Counted from the first letter of the stretch, positions 49,528 through 58,500 are shown. The stretch is DNA of 64,000 bases from Oscillospiraceae bacterium (GCA_902782125.1 CACZMA010000007.1:1-64000), one strand, 5' to 3'. Numbers and translations are program-made. The notes: generated from the sequence alone by a model not told the origin.

Positions 49528-50784
49528 ATGATCGTTGAATTTGGTTACGGAAAAGGCACGCAGAATGTGGATATACCTGATGAGAACCTTCAGGAGATCC
49601 TCATGAGCAATCCGCTCGAACACGAGAGAACAGGCCCGGATGCGGTCGAGTATGCTCTCGATAACCCGATAGGATCCGATAAGCTCGAGAATATCGTTAA
49701 GCCCGGTCAGAAGATCGTGATCATCACCAGTGACATCTCCAGGCCAATCCCGAGCTTCGATGTAATCCCTTCCATCCTGAAGAGACTGTTCACGGCCGGA
49801 TGCCGCGCGGAGGACATAAAGGTCGTTTTCGCGCTGGGTTCCCACAGACATCACACCGAAGACGAGAAGAAGCACCTCGTGGGAGAGTGGGTCTATGAGC
49901 AGGTCGAGTGCGTCGACAGCGATCCCGAGGACTGCATCCACATGGGCGATACGAGCAGGGGAACTCCCGTGGACATCACAAGGTCCGTCGCAGAAGCTGA
50001 CTTCAGGATCGGCGTCGGCAATATAGAGTTCCATTATTTCGCAGGATATTCGGGCGGTGCCAAGGCACTCATGCCGGGCGTGTCCACCCCTGATGCCATC
50101 CAGTCCAACCACCGCATGATGGTCGATGAGAACGCGTGTGCGGGTAAGCTTGCCGGCAATCCGGTAAGAGCCGATATCGAAGAATCAGAGACATTCTGCC
50201 ACCTGAGCTTCATCGTCAATGTAGTCCTCGATGAACACAAGCACATCGTATACGGAGTAGCGGGCGACGTTACCGAAGCTCACCGCGTGGGATGCGCATA
50301 TCTCGATAAGATGTACAGGAAGCCCATCAAGAACAGGGCAGACATCGTTATCGTGTCGCAGGGAGGAGCTCCTAAGGATGCCAACCTCTACCAGACACAG
50401 AAGGCTCTCGATAATTCCAAGCATGCCGTAAAGGACGGCGGTACGATCATACTGATAGGTGCCTGCAACGAAGGCCTCGGAAGCAAGGTCTTCGAGGAGT
50501 GGCTGACATCTGCACCTACGGCAGAGTCGCTCATTACAAGAGTAAACGAACATTTCCAGCTGGGCGGACATAAGGCTGCGGCGATCGCGATGGTACTGCA
50601 GCATGCGAAGATCTGTCTGGTATCCGAGATGGAGGATGACTTTGTCAGGAGCATCTTCTTAGAGCCCGTGCACAGTGCGCAGGAAGCCTTTGATGAAGCC
50701 ATGTCCCGTTACGGAAAAGAAGCATCGGTCATCTGCATGCCTTTCGGCGGTGCGACATTACCGATGCCTCCCGAGAATGCTTAA
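49528..50784 (+). CDS. larA: LarA-family nickel-pincer nucleotide racemase
   Basis: A 418-residue enzyme of the lactate racemase family. The characteristic motifs are ITSDISRPIP (N-terminal), ALGSHRHHT and IEFHYFAGYSGGAKALMPG, which contain the catalytic histidines and the lysine that binds the nickel-pincer cofactor. The family racemises or epimerises 2-hydroxyacids, and homologues differ in substrate. The cofactor genes larB, larC and larE are not in the window, nor is a lactate permease. AGGTG precedes the ATG by five bases. It is transcribed alone and ends against the zinc-ribbon gene. The specific substrate is not called. Confidence 0.85.
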   Translation: MIVEFGYGKGTQNVDIPDENLQEILMSNPLEHERTGPDAVEYALDNPIGSDKLENIVKPGQKIVIITSDISRPIPSFDVIPSILKRLFTAGCRAEDIKVVFALGSHRHHTEDEKKHLVGEWVYEQVECVDSDPEDCIHMGDTSRGTPVDITRSVAEADFRIGVGNIEFHYFAGYSGGAKALMPGVSTPDAIQSNHRMMVDENACAGKLAGNPVRADIEESETFCHLSFIVNVVLDEHKHIVYGVAGDVTEAHRVGCAYLDKMYRKPIKNRADIVIVSQGGAPKDANLYQTQKALDNSKHAVKDGGTIILIGACNEGLGSKVFEEWLTSAPTAESLITRVNEHFQLGGHKAAAIAMVLQHAKICLVSEMEDDFVRSIFLEPVHSAQEAFDEAMSRYGKEASVICMPFGGATLPMPPENA

Positions 50785-50798
50785 GGACAGATCAGATC

Positions 50799-51866
50799 CT
50801 ACCAGTCTGAATCCCAGCCGCCTCCGCCGCTTATGACGCCGCCCCAGCCTCCGTCATAGTCTGAGTCGTAGTCTGAGTCGTAATCGTAATCGTAATCATA
50901 GTCCGAATCGTCTCCGGCATCGTAGTAGTAATAATCCCAGTCGTCATCGTCCCAGCTGTCGTCGCCCCATGAGTCGTCGTACTCATAGTCATAGCCGTAA
51001 TCGTAGCTGTCGTAGTCGGGAATGTACTCGTCAAAGTAGACGTAGTCATCCAGGTTGTCGTATTCTTCTGCTTCGAAGTAATCGTCGTAATTGTCACCGA
51101 GGTCATTGGGAACTTCGGTCTCTGCCCAGTAACCTTCCTCGTCCAGGCCGTACCACTGATCATCATCGTAGTAGTAATAATCGTCACCGTAAGAATAGTA
51201 ACCGCTGTCCGGATCCTGCTGCTCGACATAGTATGAGTCGAGCGAATCGAGGAATCCCGAGGGTATCGTCAGATCGCAAGACGTGAGACTTGTCGCGAGA
51301 GCGACTGCGAGGAACAGGAGCGCTGCTATAGCCGCCACCATCGCATTGCCGTTACGGCCGCCAAGGATGTTGTTGCCCTTGGAATACTTGAACTTCTCCT
51401 GGGGCGGACGGGGAGCGGGTTTACGGTAATCCGTGAAGGGCTCGAAAGGGCGTCCCTTGCCGTAATCTCCGCCGTCAAAGAAGCTGCGGCGGTCCATGAT
51501 CTGCCTGTGCTCAAGGAACTCTGCCTTCATCTTCTGATAGATCTCGTTGACGGCATAAGCCTCGTCTGCACCTTCGTAACGGATGACGCGCGTGCCGTCA
51601 CTCTTGTTCTTATAGACGACGCAGTTCTGGTTGTCGGGCCTCTTGAAGATACCGAATGCCTTGGGCTGCTGATAATCGATCCCGATGAAGAACCTCATCT
51701 TGTCCACCGGGATCTTGTGCTCGGCGATGAACGCCTGGAGCTCTTCGATCGTCTTCGGTACCTGGTTGCCGGAACGCAGCATGTGCTTGTTGACGGCACC
51801 GCATTCAGGGCACGAAGCCAGTGTCTCATCAATGGGCTTGCCGCAGAAATCGCAAAAAACCTTCAT
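50799..51866 (-). CDS. Zinc-ribbon membrane protein with Asp/Tyr-rich tail
   Basis: A 355-residue protein. A zinc ribbon opens it (CDFCGKPI...CPECGAVN, residues 5-25). A soluble region of about 120 residues follows (FFIGIDYQQPKAFGIFKR), then a basic stretch and a hydrophobic segment (about 176-198). The last 150 residues are dominated by Asp, Tyr, Glu and Gly (DDYYYYDDDQWYG, YDSYDYGYDYEYDD, DYDYDYDYDSDYDSDYD) and would be outside the cell if the segment is a single anchor. The tail is low complexity and contains DY repeats. Function is unknown; metal binding or wall contact is plausible. It meets the LarA-like gene tail to tail. Confidence 0.75.
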   Translation of the reverse strand: MKVFCDFCGKPIDETLASCPECGAVNKHMLRSGNQVPKTIEELQAFIAEHKIPVDKMRFFIGIDYQQPKAFGIFKRPDNQNCVVYKNKSDGTRVIRYEGADEAYAVNEIYQKMKAEFLEHRQIMDRRSFFDGGDYGKGRPFEPFTDYRKPAPRPPQEKFKYSKGNNILGGRNGNAMVAAIAALLFLAVALATSLTSCDLTIPSGFLDSLDSYYVEQQDPDSGYYSYGDDYYYYDDDQWYGLDEEGYWAETEVPNDLGDNYDDYFEAEEYDNLDDYVYFDEYIPDYDSYDYGYDYEYDDSWGDDSWDDDDWDYYYYDAGDDSDYDYDYDYDSDYDSDYDGGWGGVISGGGGWDSDW

Positions 51867-51993
51867 AATACTATCTCCCTGTAATCTATCCCTTATGTCT
51901 TTCCCTTAACCATTTTTGATTATAGCATACGGAAAGAATAAGCATCAATTCAACAGAGGTTGTTTAGCGTGCACTATTTCGAGTTATTTTGTG

Positions 51994-52022
51994 TTGAAAA
52001 ATACCCCCTTAACACTTAAAAT
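51994..52022 (+). promoter_or_regulatory. Promoter of the NifU-like/GGGtGRT operon
   Basis: TTGAAA (51994-51999) and TAAAAT (52017-52022) are 17 bases apart. The leader contains a short perfect hairpin, CGACC-CTTCA-GGTCG (52038-52052). AAAGGAG precedes the first gene. Confidence 0.65.
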
Positions 52023-52080
52023 ATCTACGGTGAAATTCGACCCTTCAGGTCGCATTCCTTATTAAGAAAGGAGAAACATA

Positions 52081-52773
52081 ATGATTTATTCAACAGAAGT
52101 CAAGAATATGTGCAAAGTGAATCAGGCCGGCAATCACGGCGCTGCACCGATTCCTGAAGAAGCAAAGTGGGTAAGCGCTAAGCAGATCAGCGATATTTCC
52201 GGTTATACACACGGTATCGGCTGGTGCGCTCCTCAGCAGGGCTGCTGCAAGCTGTCCCTCAACGTTAAGGACGGTATCATCCAGGAGGCTCTCGTAGAGA
52301 CAATCGGATGCTCCGGAATGACACATTCCGCTGCTATGGCAGCTGAGATCCTTCCCGGCCGTACTATCCTCGAAGCACTGAACACAGACCTTGTATGCGA
52401 TGCTATCAACACAGCTATGAGAGAGCTGTTCCTCCAGATCGTTTACGGAAGAACACAGAGCGCTTTCTCCGAGGACGGACTCCAGATCGGCGCAGGTCTT
52501 GAGGACCTCGGTAAGGGTGCTCGTTCAATGGTAGGTACAACGTACGGTACACTCGACAAGGGTCCCCGTTACCTCGAGCTCACAGACGGTTACATCACAG
52601 ATCTTGCTCTTGACGACAACGATGAGATCATCGGATATAAGTTCGTTAACTTCGGTAAGATGATGGACTTCATCAAGAAGGGCGACGATGCCGCTACTGC
52701 TCTTGAGAAGGCTTCAGGTAAGTACGGTCGTGTAGATGATGCTGTTAAGTTCATCGATCCCCGCAAGCAGTAA
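52081..52773 (+). CDS. NifU-like iron-sulfur scaffold protein paired with GGGtGRT protein
   Basis: A 230-residue protein. The segment CKLSLNVKDGIIQEALVETI with GCSGMTHSAAMAAE resembles the IscU/NifU N-terminal scaffold fold, whose cysteines hold a nascent [Fe-S] cluster; Cys are seen at GWCAPQQGCCK, IGCSG and LVCDA. The C-terminal region (SMVGTTYGTLDKGPRYLEL, then a charged helix) is specific to this subfamily. Codon use (GCT, GGT) differs from neighbours and indicates high expression. The next gene, 19 bases on, encodes the GGGtGRT protein. The pair is widespread in clostridia and its role is not defined. Confidence 0.82.
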   Translation: MIYSTEVKNMCKVNQAGNHGAAPIPEEAKWVSAKQISDISGYTHGIGWCAPQQGCCKLSLNVKDGIIQEALVETIGCSGMTHSAAMAAEILPGRTILEALNTDLVCDAINTAMRELFLQIVYGRTQSAFSEDGLQIGAGLEDLGKGARSMVGTTYGTLDKGPRYLELTDGYITDLALDDNDEIIGYKFVNFGKMMDFIKKGDDAATALEKASGKYGRVDDAVKFIDPRKQ

Positions 52774-52792
52774 TTATAGGAGGTAAATCAAA

Positions 52793-53815
52793 ATGGCAGA
52801 GCTGTTTGAATCATATGAAAGAAGAATCCCCCAGATTAATGCAAAGCTTGCTGAATATGGGATTTCTTCTATTGAAGAAGCTGAGAAGATCACAAAGGAC
52901 GCTGGACTCGATGTTTATCACCTCGTTGAGAACATCCAGCCCATCTGCTTCGAGAACGCTAAGTGGGCTTACACAGTAGGTGCCGCTATCGCTATCAAGA
53001 AGGGCTGCCGCAAGGCTTCCGATGCTGCTGCAGCAATCGGTGAAGGCCTCCAGGCATTCTGCATTCCCGGTTCCGTTGCTGACAGACGTAAGGTAGGTCT
53101 CGGTCACGGTAATCTCGGTAAGATGCTCCTCGAAGAAGATACAGAGTGCTTCGCATTCCTCGCAGGTCACGAGTCTTTCGCAGCTGCAGAAGGTGCTATC
53201 GGTATCGCAGAGAAGGCAAACAGAGTTAGACAGAAGCCCCTCAGAGTTATCCTTGACGGTCTCGGCAAGGACGCTGCAAAGATCATCTCCAGGATCAACG
53301 GCTTTACATATGTTGAGACTGAGTATGACTACAAGACAGGCGAGCTCAAGGAACTGTCCAGAACATGCTACTCCAAGAACGCTGATTCTCCGAGAGCAAA
53401 GGTCAACTGCTATGGTGCAGATGACGTTCAGGAAGGTGTTGCAATCCTCTGGAAGGAGAACGTTGATGTCTCCATCACAGGTAACTCCACCAACCCGACA
53501 AGATTCCAGCACCCTGTTGCAGGTACATACAAGAAGGAGCGCCTCGAGGCAGGCAAGAAGTACTTCTCCGTTGCATCAGGCGGTGGTACAGGCCGTACAC
53601 TTCACCCTGATAACATGGCTGCAGGTCCCGCTTCTTACGGTATGACAGATACAATGGGCCGTATGCACTCTGACGCTCAGTTCGCAGGTTCTTCTTCTGT
53701 TCCTGCTCACGTTGAGATGATGGGTCTCATCGGTGCCGGCAACAACCCGATGGTTGGTATGACTGTTTCTACTGCAGTATCCGTTGAGGAAGCTGCTAAG
53801 GCAGGCAAGTTCTGA
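52793..53815 (+). CDS. GGGtGRT protein
   Basis: A 340-residue protein named for its motif; here SGGGTGRTLHPDNMAAG at about residues 262-278. An early region (CFENAKWAYTVGAAIAI) and GLGHGNLGKMLLEEDTECFAFLAGHESF suggest a cofactor-binding alpha/beta enzyme. It has conserved cysteines and histidines but no CxxC pair. AGGAGG precedes the ATG by eight to nine bases. Codon use matches that of the NifU-like gene and suggests abundant protein. A strong terminator closes the pair 29 bases after its stop. The catalytic role is not known; involvement with Fe-S clusters is inferred from the partner. Confidence 0.85.
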   Translation: MAELFESYERRIPQINAKLAEYGISSIEEAEKITKDAGLDVYHLVENIQPICFENAKWAYTVGAAIAIKKGCRKASDAAAAIGEGLQAFCIPGSVADRRKVGLGHGNLGKMLLEEDTECFAFLAGHESFAAAEGAIGIAEKANRVRQKPLRVILDGLGKDAAKIISRINGFTYVETEYDYKTGELKELSRTCYSKNADSPRAKVNCYGADDVQEGVAILWKENVDVSITGNSTNPTRFQHPVAGTYKKERLEAGKKYFSVASGGGTGRTLHPDNMAAGPASYGMTDTMGRMHSDAQFAGSSSVPAHVEMMGLIGAGNNPMVGMTVSTAVSVEEAAKAGKF

Positions 53816-53844
53816 TAACAAACTTACTTAGAACATAAACAGAG

Positions 53845-53875
53845 GCGGTGTGGGTTTCCACACCGCTTTTGTTTT
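53845..53875 (+). terminator. Strong terminator after the GGGtGRT gene
   Basis: GCGGTGTGG (53845-53853) and CCACACCGC (53858-53866) with a GTTT loop and a TTTTGTTTT tail. Confidence 0.93.
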
Positions 53876-53998
53876 GCCTCCCGGTCAGATTACATATGTG
53901 AGTTTTTGCAAAATTTCTTTACTTGTTCAAAGAATAAGTGTTATTCTGAACTATGATGGGAAATAGTTGATCAGGCGATAATGCCGGGAGAATGAGAT

Positions 53999-54556
53999 AT
54001 GGCGGAACTGTTTGCAGAATTTCCGTTTTTGTCTAACGACAAAGTAGTGATCAGGAAGATGGAAGAGGCCGATATACCGGCCCTTGCAGAGATAAGCCGT
54101 AATGACAATGTCTATAAATACATGCCGCCCTTCCTGTACCAGAAGACCGACTCGGCACTCGGAGGTGCGATCAAGAACCTCGGAGGCAGGGATTTTGAGT
54201 CCAGGAAGTGGGTCATCGCAGGAGTATACCCCGTAAGTGACAATACCAAGCTCATCGGCCTTGCCGAGATGTTCGACTATGACGAAGCCGAGAGCAGGAT
54301 CACTTTGAACTATATGTTCAATGAGGAATACTGGAATCAGGGATACGGCACGAGTACGGTAGAACTGATGAAGATGTATCTTACCGAGGAGATAGGCATC
54401 AGGAAGCTTATCGCATATGTAGTTACAGATAATATCTATGCTGCAAGGGTCCTTACGAACAACGAATTCGTCAAAGACGAACAGTCTGTCCAGGAGAAGA
54501 ACTGGTCGGGAAGAGGCAACCTGACTCTCGACGTCTATTCTTACGTTAAGGTCTGA
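53999..54556 (+). CDS. GNAT-family N-acetyltransferase
   Basis: A 185-residue enzyme of the RimJ/RimL-type GNAT group. The strand LIGLAEMFDYDEAESRITLNY and the acetyl-CoA loop EYWNQGYGTSTVELM (Q-G-Y-G, corresponding to the QxxGxG motif) are seen, followed by KLIAYVVTDNIYAARVLTNN, the typical C-terminal helix. Substrates of this group include ribosomal protein termini, antibiotics and amino acids. It stands alone, ending against the diguanylate cyclase gene. The gap upstream (53876-53998) carries an AT-rich promoter region without a clear box. Confidence 0.88.
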   Translation: MAELFAEFPFLSNDKVVIRKMEEADIPALAEISRNDNVYKYMPPFLYQKTDSALGGAIKNLGGRDFESRKWVIAGVYPVSDNTKLIGLAEMFDYDEAESRITLNYMFNEEYWNQGYGTSTVELMKMYLTEEIGIRKLIAYVVTDNIYAARVLTNNEFVKDEQSVQEKNWSGRGNLTLDVYSYVKV

Positions 54557-55666
54557 TCAGACAACGACCTTATTACGTCCGTCGGATTTACCCATATAGA
54601 GTTTCTTGTCGGCAGCACCGACGGCTTCGTTGATGCGGTCGTCTATGTCTGCTTCGGTGACACTGCCGCTTAAGAACGTGTTGACGTCCGCGACGCCAAT
54701 GGTCATGGTAACCTTGATCTCGATGTCATTCCACTTGACTGTAAGATTCCTGATCTTCGACAGCAGGGCATTGGCCGCCACTCCCGCTTCGTCCAGGTTC
54801 TCATTATTGAACACGAAAAGGAACTCCTCGCCGCCCCAGCGTGCCGCGATGCCGTGGTCCTTCATGAACTCCTGGCAGAGGACCGCGAGCTGCTTCAGGA
54901 CTTCGTCGCCTGCTTCATGTCCGTAAGTATCGTTGACGTTCTTAAAGAAATCTATATCGCCGATGGCTATGCAGACACCGTTCTCGCAGACACCTCGCAT
55001 GATGTTGGAGATCGTACCTGAGATTACGCTCCTTCTGTTGGGCAGCTTGGTGAGAGGGTCTATCTCGGAGATCCGCTTGAGCTTCTTGTTGTACTCTGAC
55101 AGCTTGGCTTCAGTCGCCATCTTGTCCCTGGTGAAGATCGTGAGGATAACGACCATCGAGAAGAAGATGGACAGGATGTTGATGATCTGGAACAGGAGAG
55201 AGATGCTGTAAGGGAGTACTTCGAAGGGTTCGAAGTTCACATGCCATGAATACAGCACAAGTCTCACGCAGAAGACGGCAATGCTCAGGATGATCTTGAT
55301 CTTGTCGGAGGCATAGGTTCCTACGAAGACGAGCAGGAGCAGCACGAAAACGAAGTGCTGGATACTGCACTCCCAACCCCACTGAATGACGAACCTCATC
55401 ATCCAGAATATGCTGACGGTCGAATAGATGGCCAGAGCAAGCGCATTGTGATCTTTGTATGTAAGATATACAGCCAGACCGTAAGTCGCCAGACAGAGAG
55501 CGCAGGTGCCGACAGTGGGGAACTTCCCGTAAACGCTGAAGACGACCATCAGGATAATAAAATACAGACACATCAACATAGCATTGATGCGGACGATGTA
55601 AGATACACGGTTCGATTCGTTCTCGCCGGTAACGTCTTTCCAGATTAACTGCGCCAGCTTATTCAT
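54557..55666 (-). CDS. Membrane diguanylate cyclase
   Basis: A 369-residue protein. About six membrane segments span residues 25-195, an MHYT-free, 6TM-type sensor. A coiled coil leads to the GGDEF domain (about 205-365) with the intact variant RWGGEEFLFVF and the magnesium/substrate motif IGDIDFFKNVNDTYGHEAGD. It should make cyclic-di-GMP. It stops against the GNAT gene on the other strand, with a one-base gap. The start lies close to the divergent zinc-ribbon gene. The predicted ligand is unknown. Confidence 0.92.
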   Translation of the reverse strand: MNKLAQLIWKDVTGENESNRVSYIVRINAMLMCLYFIILMVVFSVYGKFPTVGTCALCLATYGLAVYLTYKDHNALALAIYSTVSIFWMMRFVIQWGWECSIQHFVFVLLLLVFVGTYASDKIKIILSIAVFCVRLVLYSWHVNFEPFEVLPYSISLLFQIINILSIFFSMVVILTIFTRDKMATEAKLSEYNKKLKRISEIDPLTKLPNRRSVISGTISNIMRGVCENGVCIAIGDIDFFKNVNDTYGHEAGDEVLKQLAVLCQEFMKDHGIAARWGGEEFLFVFNNENLDEAGVAANALLSKIRNLTVKWNDIEIKVTMTIGVADVNTFLSGSVTEADIDDRINEAVGAADKKLYMGKSDGRNKVVV

Positions 55667-55751
55667 ATTTACCTGAATTCTATCACAAATGCTTTATTAT
55701 AGACGCGTTTTGTTAGTATAATTAAAGGGATTAGAGCAAAGGAGATGTCAC

Positions 55752-57233
55752 ATGGCTTTGTGGAACGAGAGACCTTTTGATGAGAAGGGACCTGATCCGT
55801 TCGGAAGAAGGGAGGTCAAGAGCGAGTTTGAGCAGCTCTCGGCCGACTCTGCAAAGTGTCCGAGCTGCGGTGCGAACATCTTCTATGAACCCGAACTCAG
55901 CGCCATGATGTGCCGCGACTGCGGTAATGTATATTCCCCGGACACGATGGAACTCAGAGGTTCTCTCGGTATCAGCAAAGAGCATGACTATGTCGGTGAC
56001 ACTGACATGTCCGAAGCGGATAAGATGCGTCATGAGATCGTCTGCAATGCCTGCGGCGCCGCACTCGTTGCAGATGAGAATACGATGTCTACCATGTGTC
56101 CTTTCTGCGGGTCTCCTGCGCTCATTACAAGAAGGCTGTCCCGTGAGTTCAAGCCGGATTACATAGTTCCGTTCAAGATCGACAGGGATCAGGCAGAGAG
56201 CATCATGAACAAGTGGATCTCAAGCAGGAAGCATACACCTCTGGGATTCAAGACCAAGAGCAGGCTTACCAAGATGACGGCCCTGTACGTTCCGTTCTGG
56301 CTTGTCGACTGCGGAGTCAATACCGATGTGTCGGGAACTGGAAAGAAGATAGACGGTATTACATCCACCATCTTTGAAGTTGATTCAACGATAACCTACT
56401 ATGTCAAAGGCGTTCCGTTCGATGCATCGATAAAGGTTGCCAACAAGCTCATGGAAGCCATCGAGCCTTTTGATTACAGTGAGATGGTCAGGTTCGAGAG
56501 TAAATACCTTCAGGGTTTCTACGCGGATAAGTACGATCAGCTTCCTTCTGAGATAACAGACCGGATAACCAGAAGGCTCAACAAGTTCTCTGATTCCGAG
56601 CTCGAACTGATCGCCAAGCGGTACGATGAATACGAGAACAGGACGATAAAGAACTTTACATGGCTGAGCGAGATCAACGTCAAGTACTGTCTGCTCCCTG
56701 TGTGGTTCATGACGGTTGAATTCGGAGGTACGAAGTATCAGTTTGCCGTAAACGGTCAGACAGGTGAGGCCGCCGGCCGCGTTCCGACTTCGAGGGCAGC
56801 CGATATCGTGGACTGGATAACCTTCCGCATGCGCGGGTTCTGGATGATCGTTCCTTTTCTTGCGATGATCCTTTGTATGTTGATCTTCGGAGCGATCGTA
56901 GCCGTAAAAAATGCTGACAGGTTCTCGCCCGTGATGGCTTTGCTGTGGGGCGTCGCGAACGTGCTTCAGTACAGCTGGTTATTTGTCGCTATGTTCGCCG
57001 TGCTCTGGCTTGTTTTCTCGATACTGGTAAGGTCCGGCGCATTACAGAAGATGTTTGCCAGGAAAGAGACTGCATATGAGGCAAACGATTACGATGCCGA
57101 TCCCGGTCTCGACGCATATTTTGATCACTCCAGACATTCGGATCTCAAGGTGAAAGAGAACTTCTTAAGACACATCGTAAAGGTCGTCGACGAGAATGGA
57201 CGAGTGGTCGACGAACGATCCATAGAAGCATGA
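55752..57233 (+). CDS. TFIIB-type zinc-ribbon protein with two membrane segments
   Basis: A 493-residue paralogue of the protein at 10486-11544. Two zinc ribbons are seen, CPSCGANIFY...CRDCGNVY (about residues 36-60) and CNACGAALVA...CPFCGSPA (about 99-124). The body continues with VPFKIDRDQAESIMNKWI and LYVPFWLVDCGV, matching the shorter paralogue. Two hydrophobic segments (about 365-390, 405-435) are followed by a cytoplasmic tail of about 60 residues. AAGGAGATG precedes the ATG. The extra second membrane segment and tail distinguish it. The family role is unknown. Confidence 0.82.
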   Translation: MALWNERPFDEKGPDPFGRREVKSEFEQLSADSAKCPSCGANIFYEPELSAMMCRDCGNVYSPDTMELRGSLGISKEHDYVGDTDMSEADKMRHEIVCNACGAALVADENTMSTMCPFCGSPALITRRLSREFKPDYIVPFKIDRDQAESIMNKWISSRKHTPLGFKTKSRLTKMTALYVPFWLVDCGVNTDVSGTGKKIDGITSTIFEVDSTITYYVKGVPFDASIKVANKLMEAIEPFDYSEMVRFESKYLQGFYADKYDQLPSEITDRITRRLNKFSDSELELIAKRYDEYENRTIKNFTWLSEINVKYCLLPVWFMTVEFGGTKYQFAVNGQTGEAAGRVPTSRAADIVDWITFRMRGFWMIVPFLAMILCMLIFGAIVAVKNADRFSPVMALLWGVANVLQYSWLFVAMFAVLWLVFSILVRSGALQKMFARKETAYEANDYDADPGLDAYFDHSRHSDLKVKENFLRHIVKVVDENGRVVDERSIEA

Positions 57234-57254
57234 TATATAGACGCTGATGAATAT

Positions 57255-57806
57255 TTACATCAGTGTCATCAGCTTACACTGCGCAAGTCCCCAGCTCCAG
57301 AAATCTTCTCTCGGCAGGTTCTTAACGTTGCTTATCAGACTGCAGTTCATCGCGCCGTGTCCGACGATAAGGACATCCTTGCCCTCTGCGATCTTGGGAT
57401 AGACCAGCTCGTCCAGGAAAGACTTCGTTCTGGCGTTGAGTTCTTCTATGGTCTCGGCACCGCCCACGGATTCCTTGTATGATGCAGGATCCTGGAAGAT
57501 AACGTTAATCGGGCAGTCAGGTATCTTGAAGCTGTGCTCGATGCCTTCGTAATCACCGAAACACATCTCGAGCAGCCTGTCATCCTTTACTATTGGCACG
57601 TTCCTTCCTTCGAGCAGGATCTCGGCAGTCTCAACAGCCCTTATAAGCGGCGAACAGTAACATATATCGAAATGGGTATCAAGATACTCATCGTGAGCAT
57701 CTCTTGCCATCTGTCTTCCTTCTTCGTTAAGCGGGATATCAGTGCGTCCCTGCAGCTTGTGGCGGACGTTCCAGTCCGTTCTTCCGTGTCTCATCAAATA
57801 AAGCAT
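57255..57806 (-). CDS. Histidine phosphatase family protein
   Basis: A 183-residue enzyme from the Met in MLYLMRHGRTDWN, where the RHG motif supplies the phospho-accepting histidine. Other catalytic pieces are CYCSPLIRAVETAEIL, LLEMCFGDYEGIE and VLIVGHGAMNC. This matches cofactor-dependent-phosphoglycerate-mutase-like phosphatases such as CobC/GpmB. A longer frame from 57944 crosses into the divergent LUD gene and is unlikely. TATAAT on the minus strand (57818-57813) is only six bases before this ATG, so the mRNA may be leaderless. The substrate is unknown. Confidence 0.88.
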   Translation of the reverse strand: MLYLMRHGRTDWNVRHKLQGRTDIPLNEEGRQMARDAHDEYLDTHFDICYCSPLIRAVETAEILLEGRNVPIVKDDRLLEMCFGDYEGIEHSFKIPDCPINVIFQDPASYKESVGGAETIEELNARTKSFLDELVYPKIAEGKDVLIVGHGAMNCSLISNVKNLPREDFWSWGLAQCKLMTLM

Positions 57807-57870
57807 GAAGATATTATACATTATGATGTTATAATCCGAGAATAAACTAACCATCCCGGAGGATACCCGT

Positions 57871-58500
57871 ATGAACGACAATATCTTCAAGCGTAACGAG
57901 CTTCTTGCACAGAAGGTGATCAAGGGTCTTGCTTCGCGTAACATGACCGGCTACTATGCCGCATCTGCCGAAGAAGCGAAGAAGATCGCGCTGGATCTCA
58001 TACCCGAAGGATCTTCGATCAGCATGGGCGGAGGAATGAGTGTTCATGAGATCGGTCTGGTAGAAGCGCTCAAGGAAGGCAACTATAACTTCATCGACAG
58101 GGATAAGGCAGAGGACAAGCGCGCTGCCATGCTCGCGGCATATGATGCAGACTTTTTCCTGTCGGGCTGCAACGCAATGACTGAAGACGGAGTCCTCGTA
58201 AATATCGACGGCAATGCCAACAGGGTATCCGCCATCGCACAGGGACCGAAGAAGGTCATCTTCATCGTCGGCATGAACAAAGTCTGCGACGATGTCGACG
58301 GCGCCATGAAGAGAGCCAGGAATGTCGCAGCTCCGATCAATGCTCAGAGATTCGGCCTTGATACGCCGTGTGCAAAGACAGGATCCTGCATGAACTGCAA
58401 GTCTCCGGACACTATCTGCTGCCAGTTCCTGATCACCAGATTTTCCAGACATGAGGGCAGGATACATGTTATCCTCGTCAACGATTCACTGGGATTCTGA
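57871..58500 (+). CDS. LUD-domain protein
   Basis: A 209-residue protein of the lactate-utilisation (LutC/YkgG, DUF162) family. The segments ISMGGGMSVHEIGLVEAL, FLSGCNAMTEDGVLVNIDGN and IFIVGMNKVCDDVDGA are the conserved LUD core. A C-terminal cysteine cluster (CAKTGSCMNCKSPDTICC) may bind a metal or cluster. LutA and LutB partners are absent. CCGGAGGATAC precedes the ATG. It is read divergently from the histidine phosphatase. It ends just before the proposed type I toxin-antitoxin locus. Confidence 0.88.
   Translation: MNDNIFKRNELLAQKVIKGLASRNMTGYYAASAEEAKKIALDLIPEGSSISMGGGMSVHEIGLVEALKEGNYNFIDRDKAEDKRAAMLAAYDADFFLSGCNAMTEDGVLVNIDGNANRVSAIAQGPKKVIFIVGMNKVCDDVDGAMKRARNVAAPINAQRFGLDTPCAKTGSCMNCKSPDTICCQFLITRFSRHEGRIHVILVNDSLGF

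Noticed and set aside
50799-51250. Microsatellite or CRISPR-like repeat in the Asp/Tyr tail region
   Set aside because: The repeats are short codon runs for Asp and Tyr in an open frame, without spacers or regular units.
57845-57944. N-terminal extension of the histidine phosphatase
   Set aside because: The extension runs into the divergent LUD gene and precedes a canonical MLYLMRHG start.
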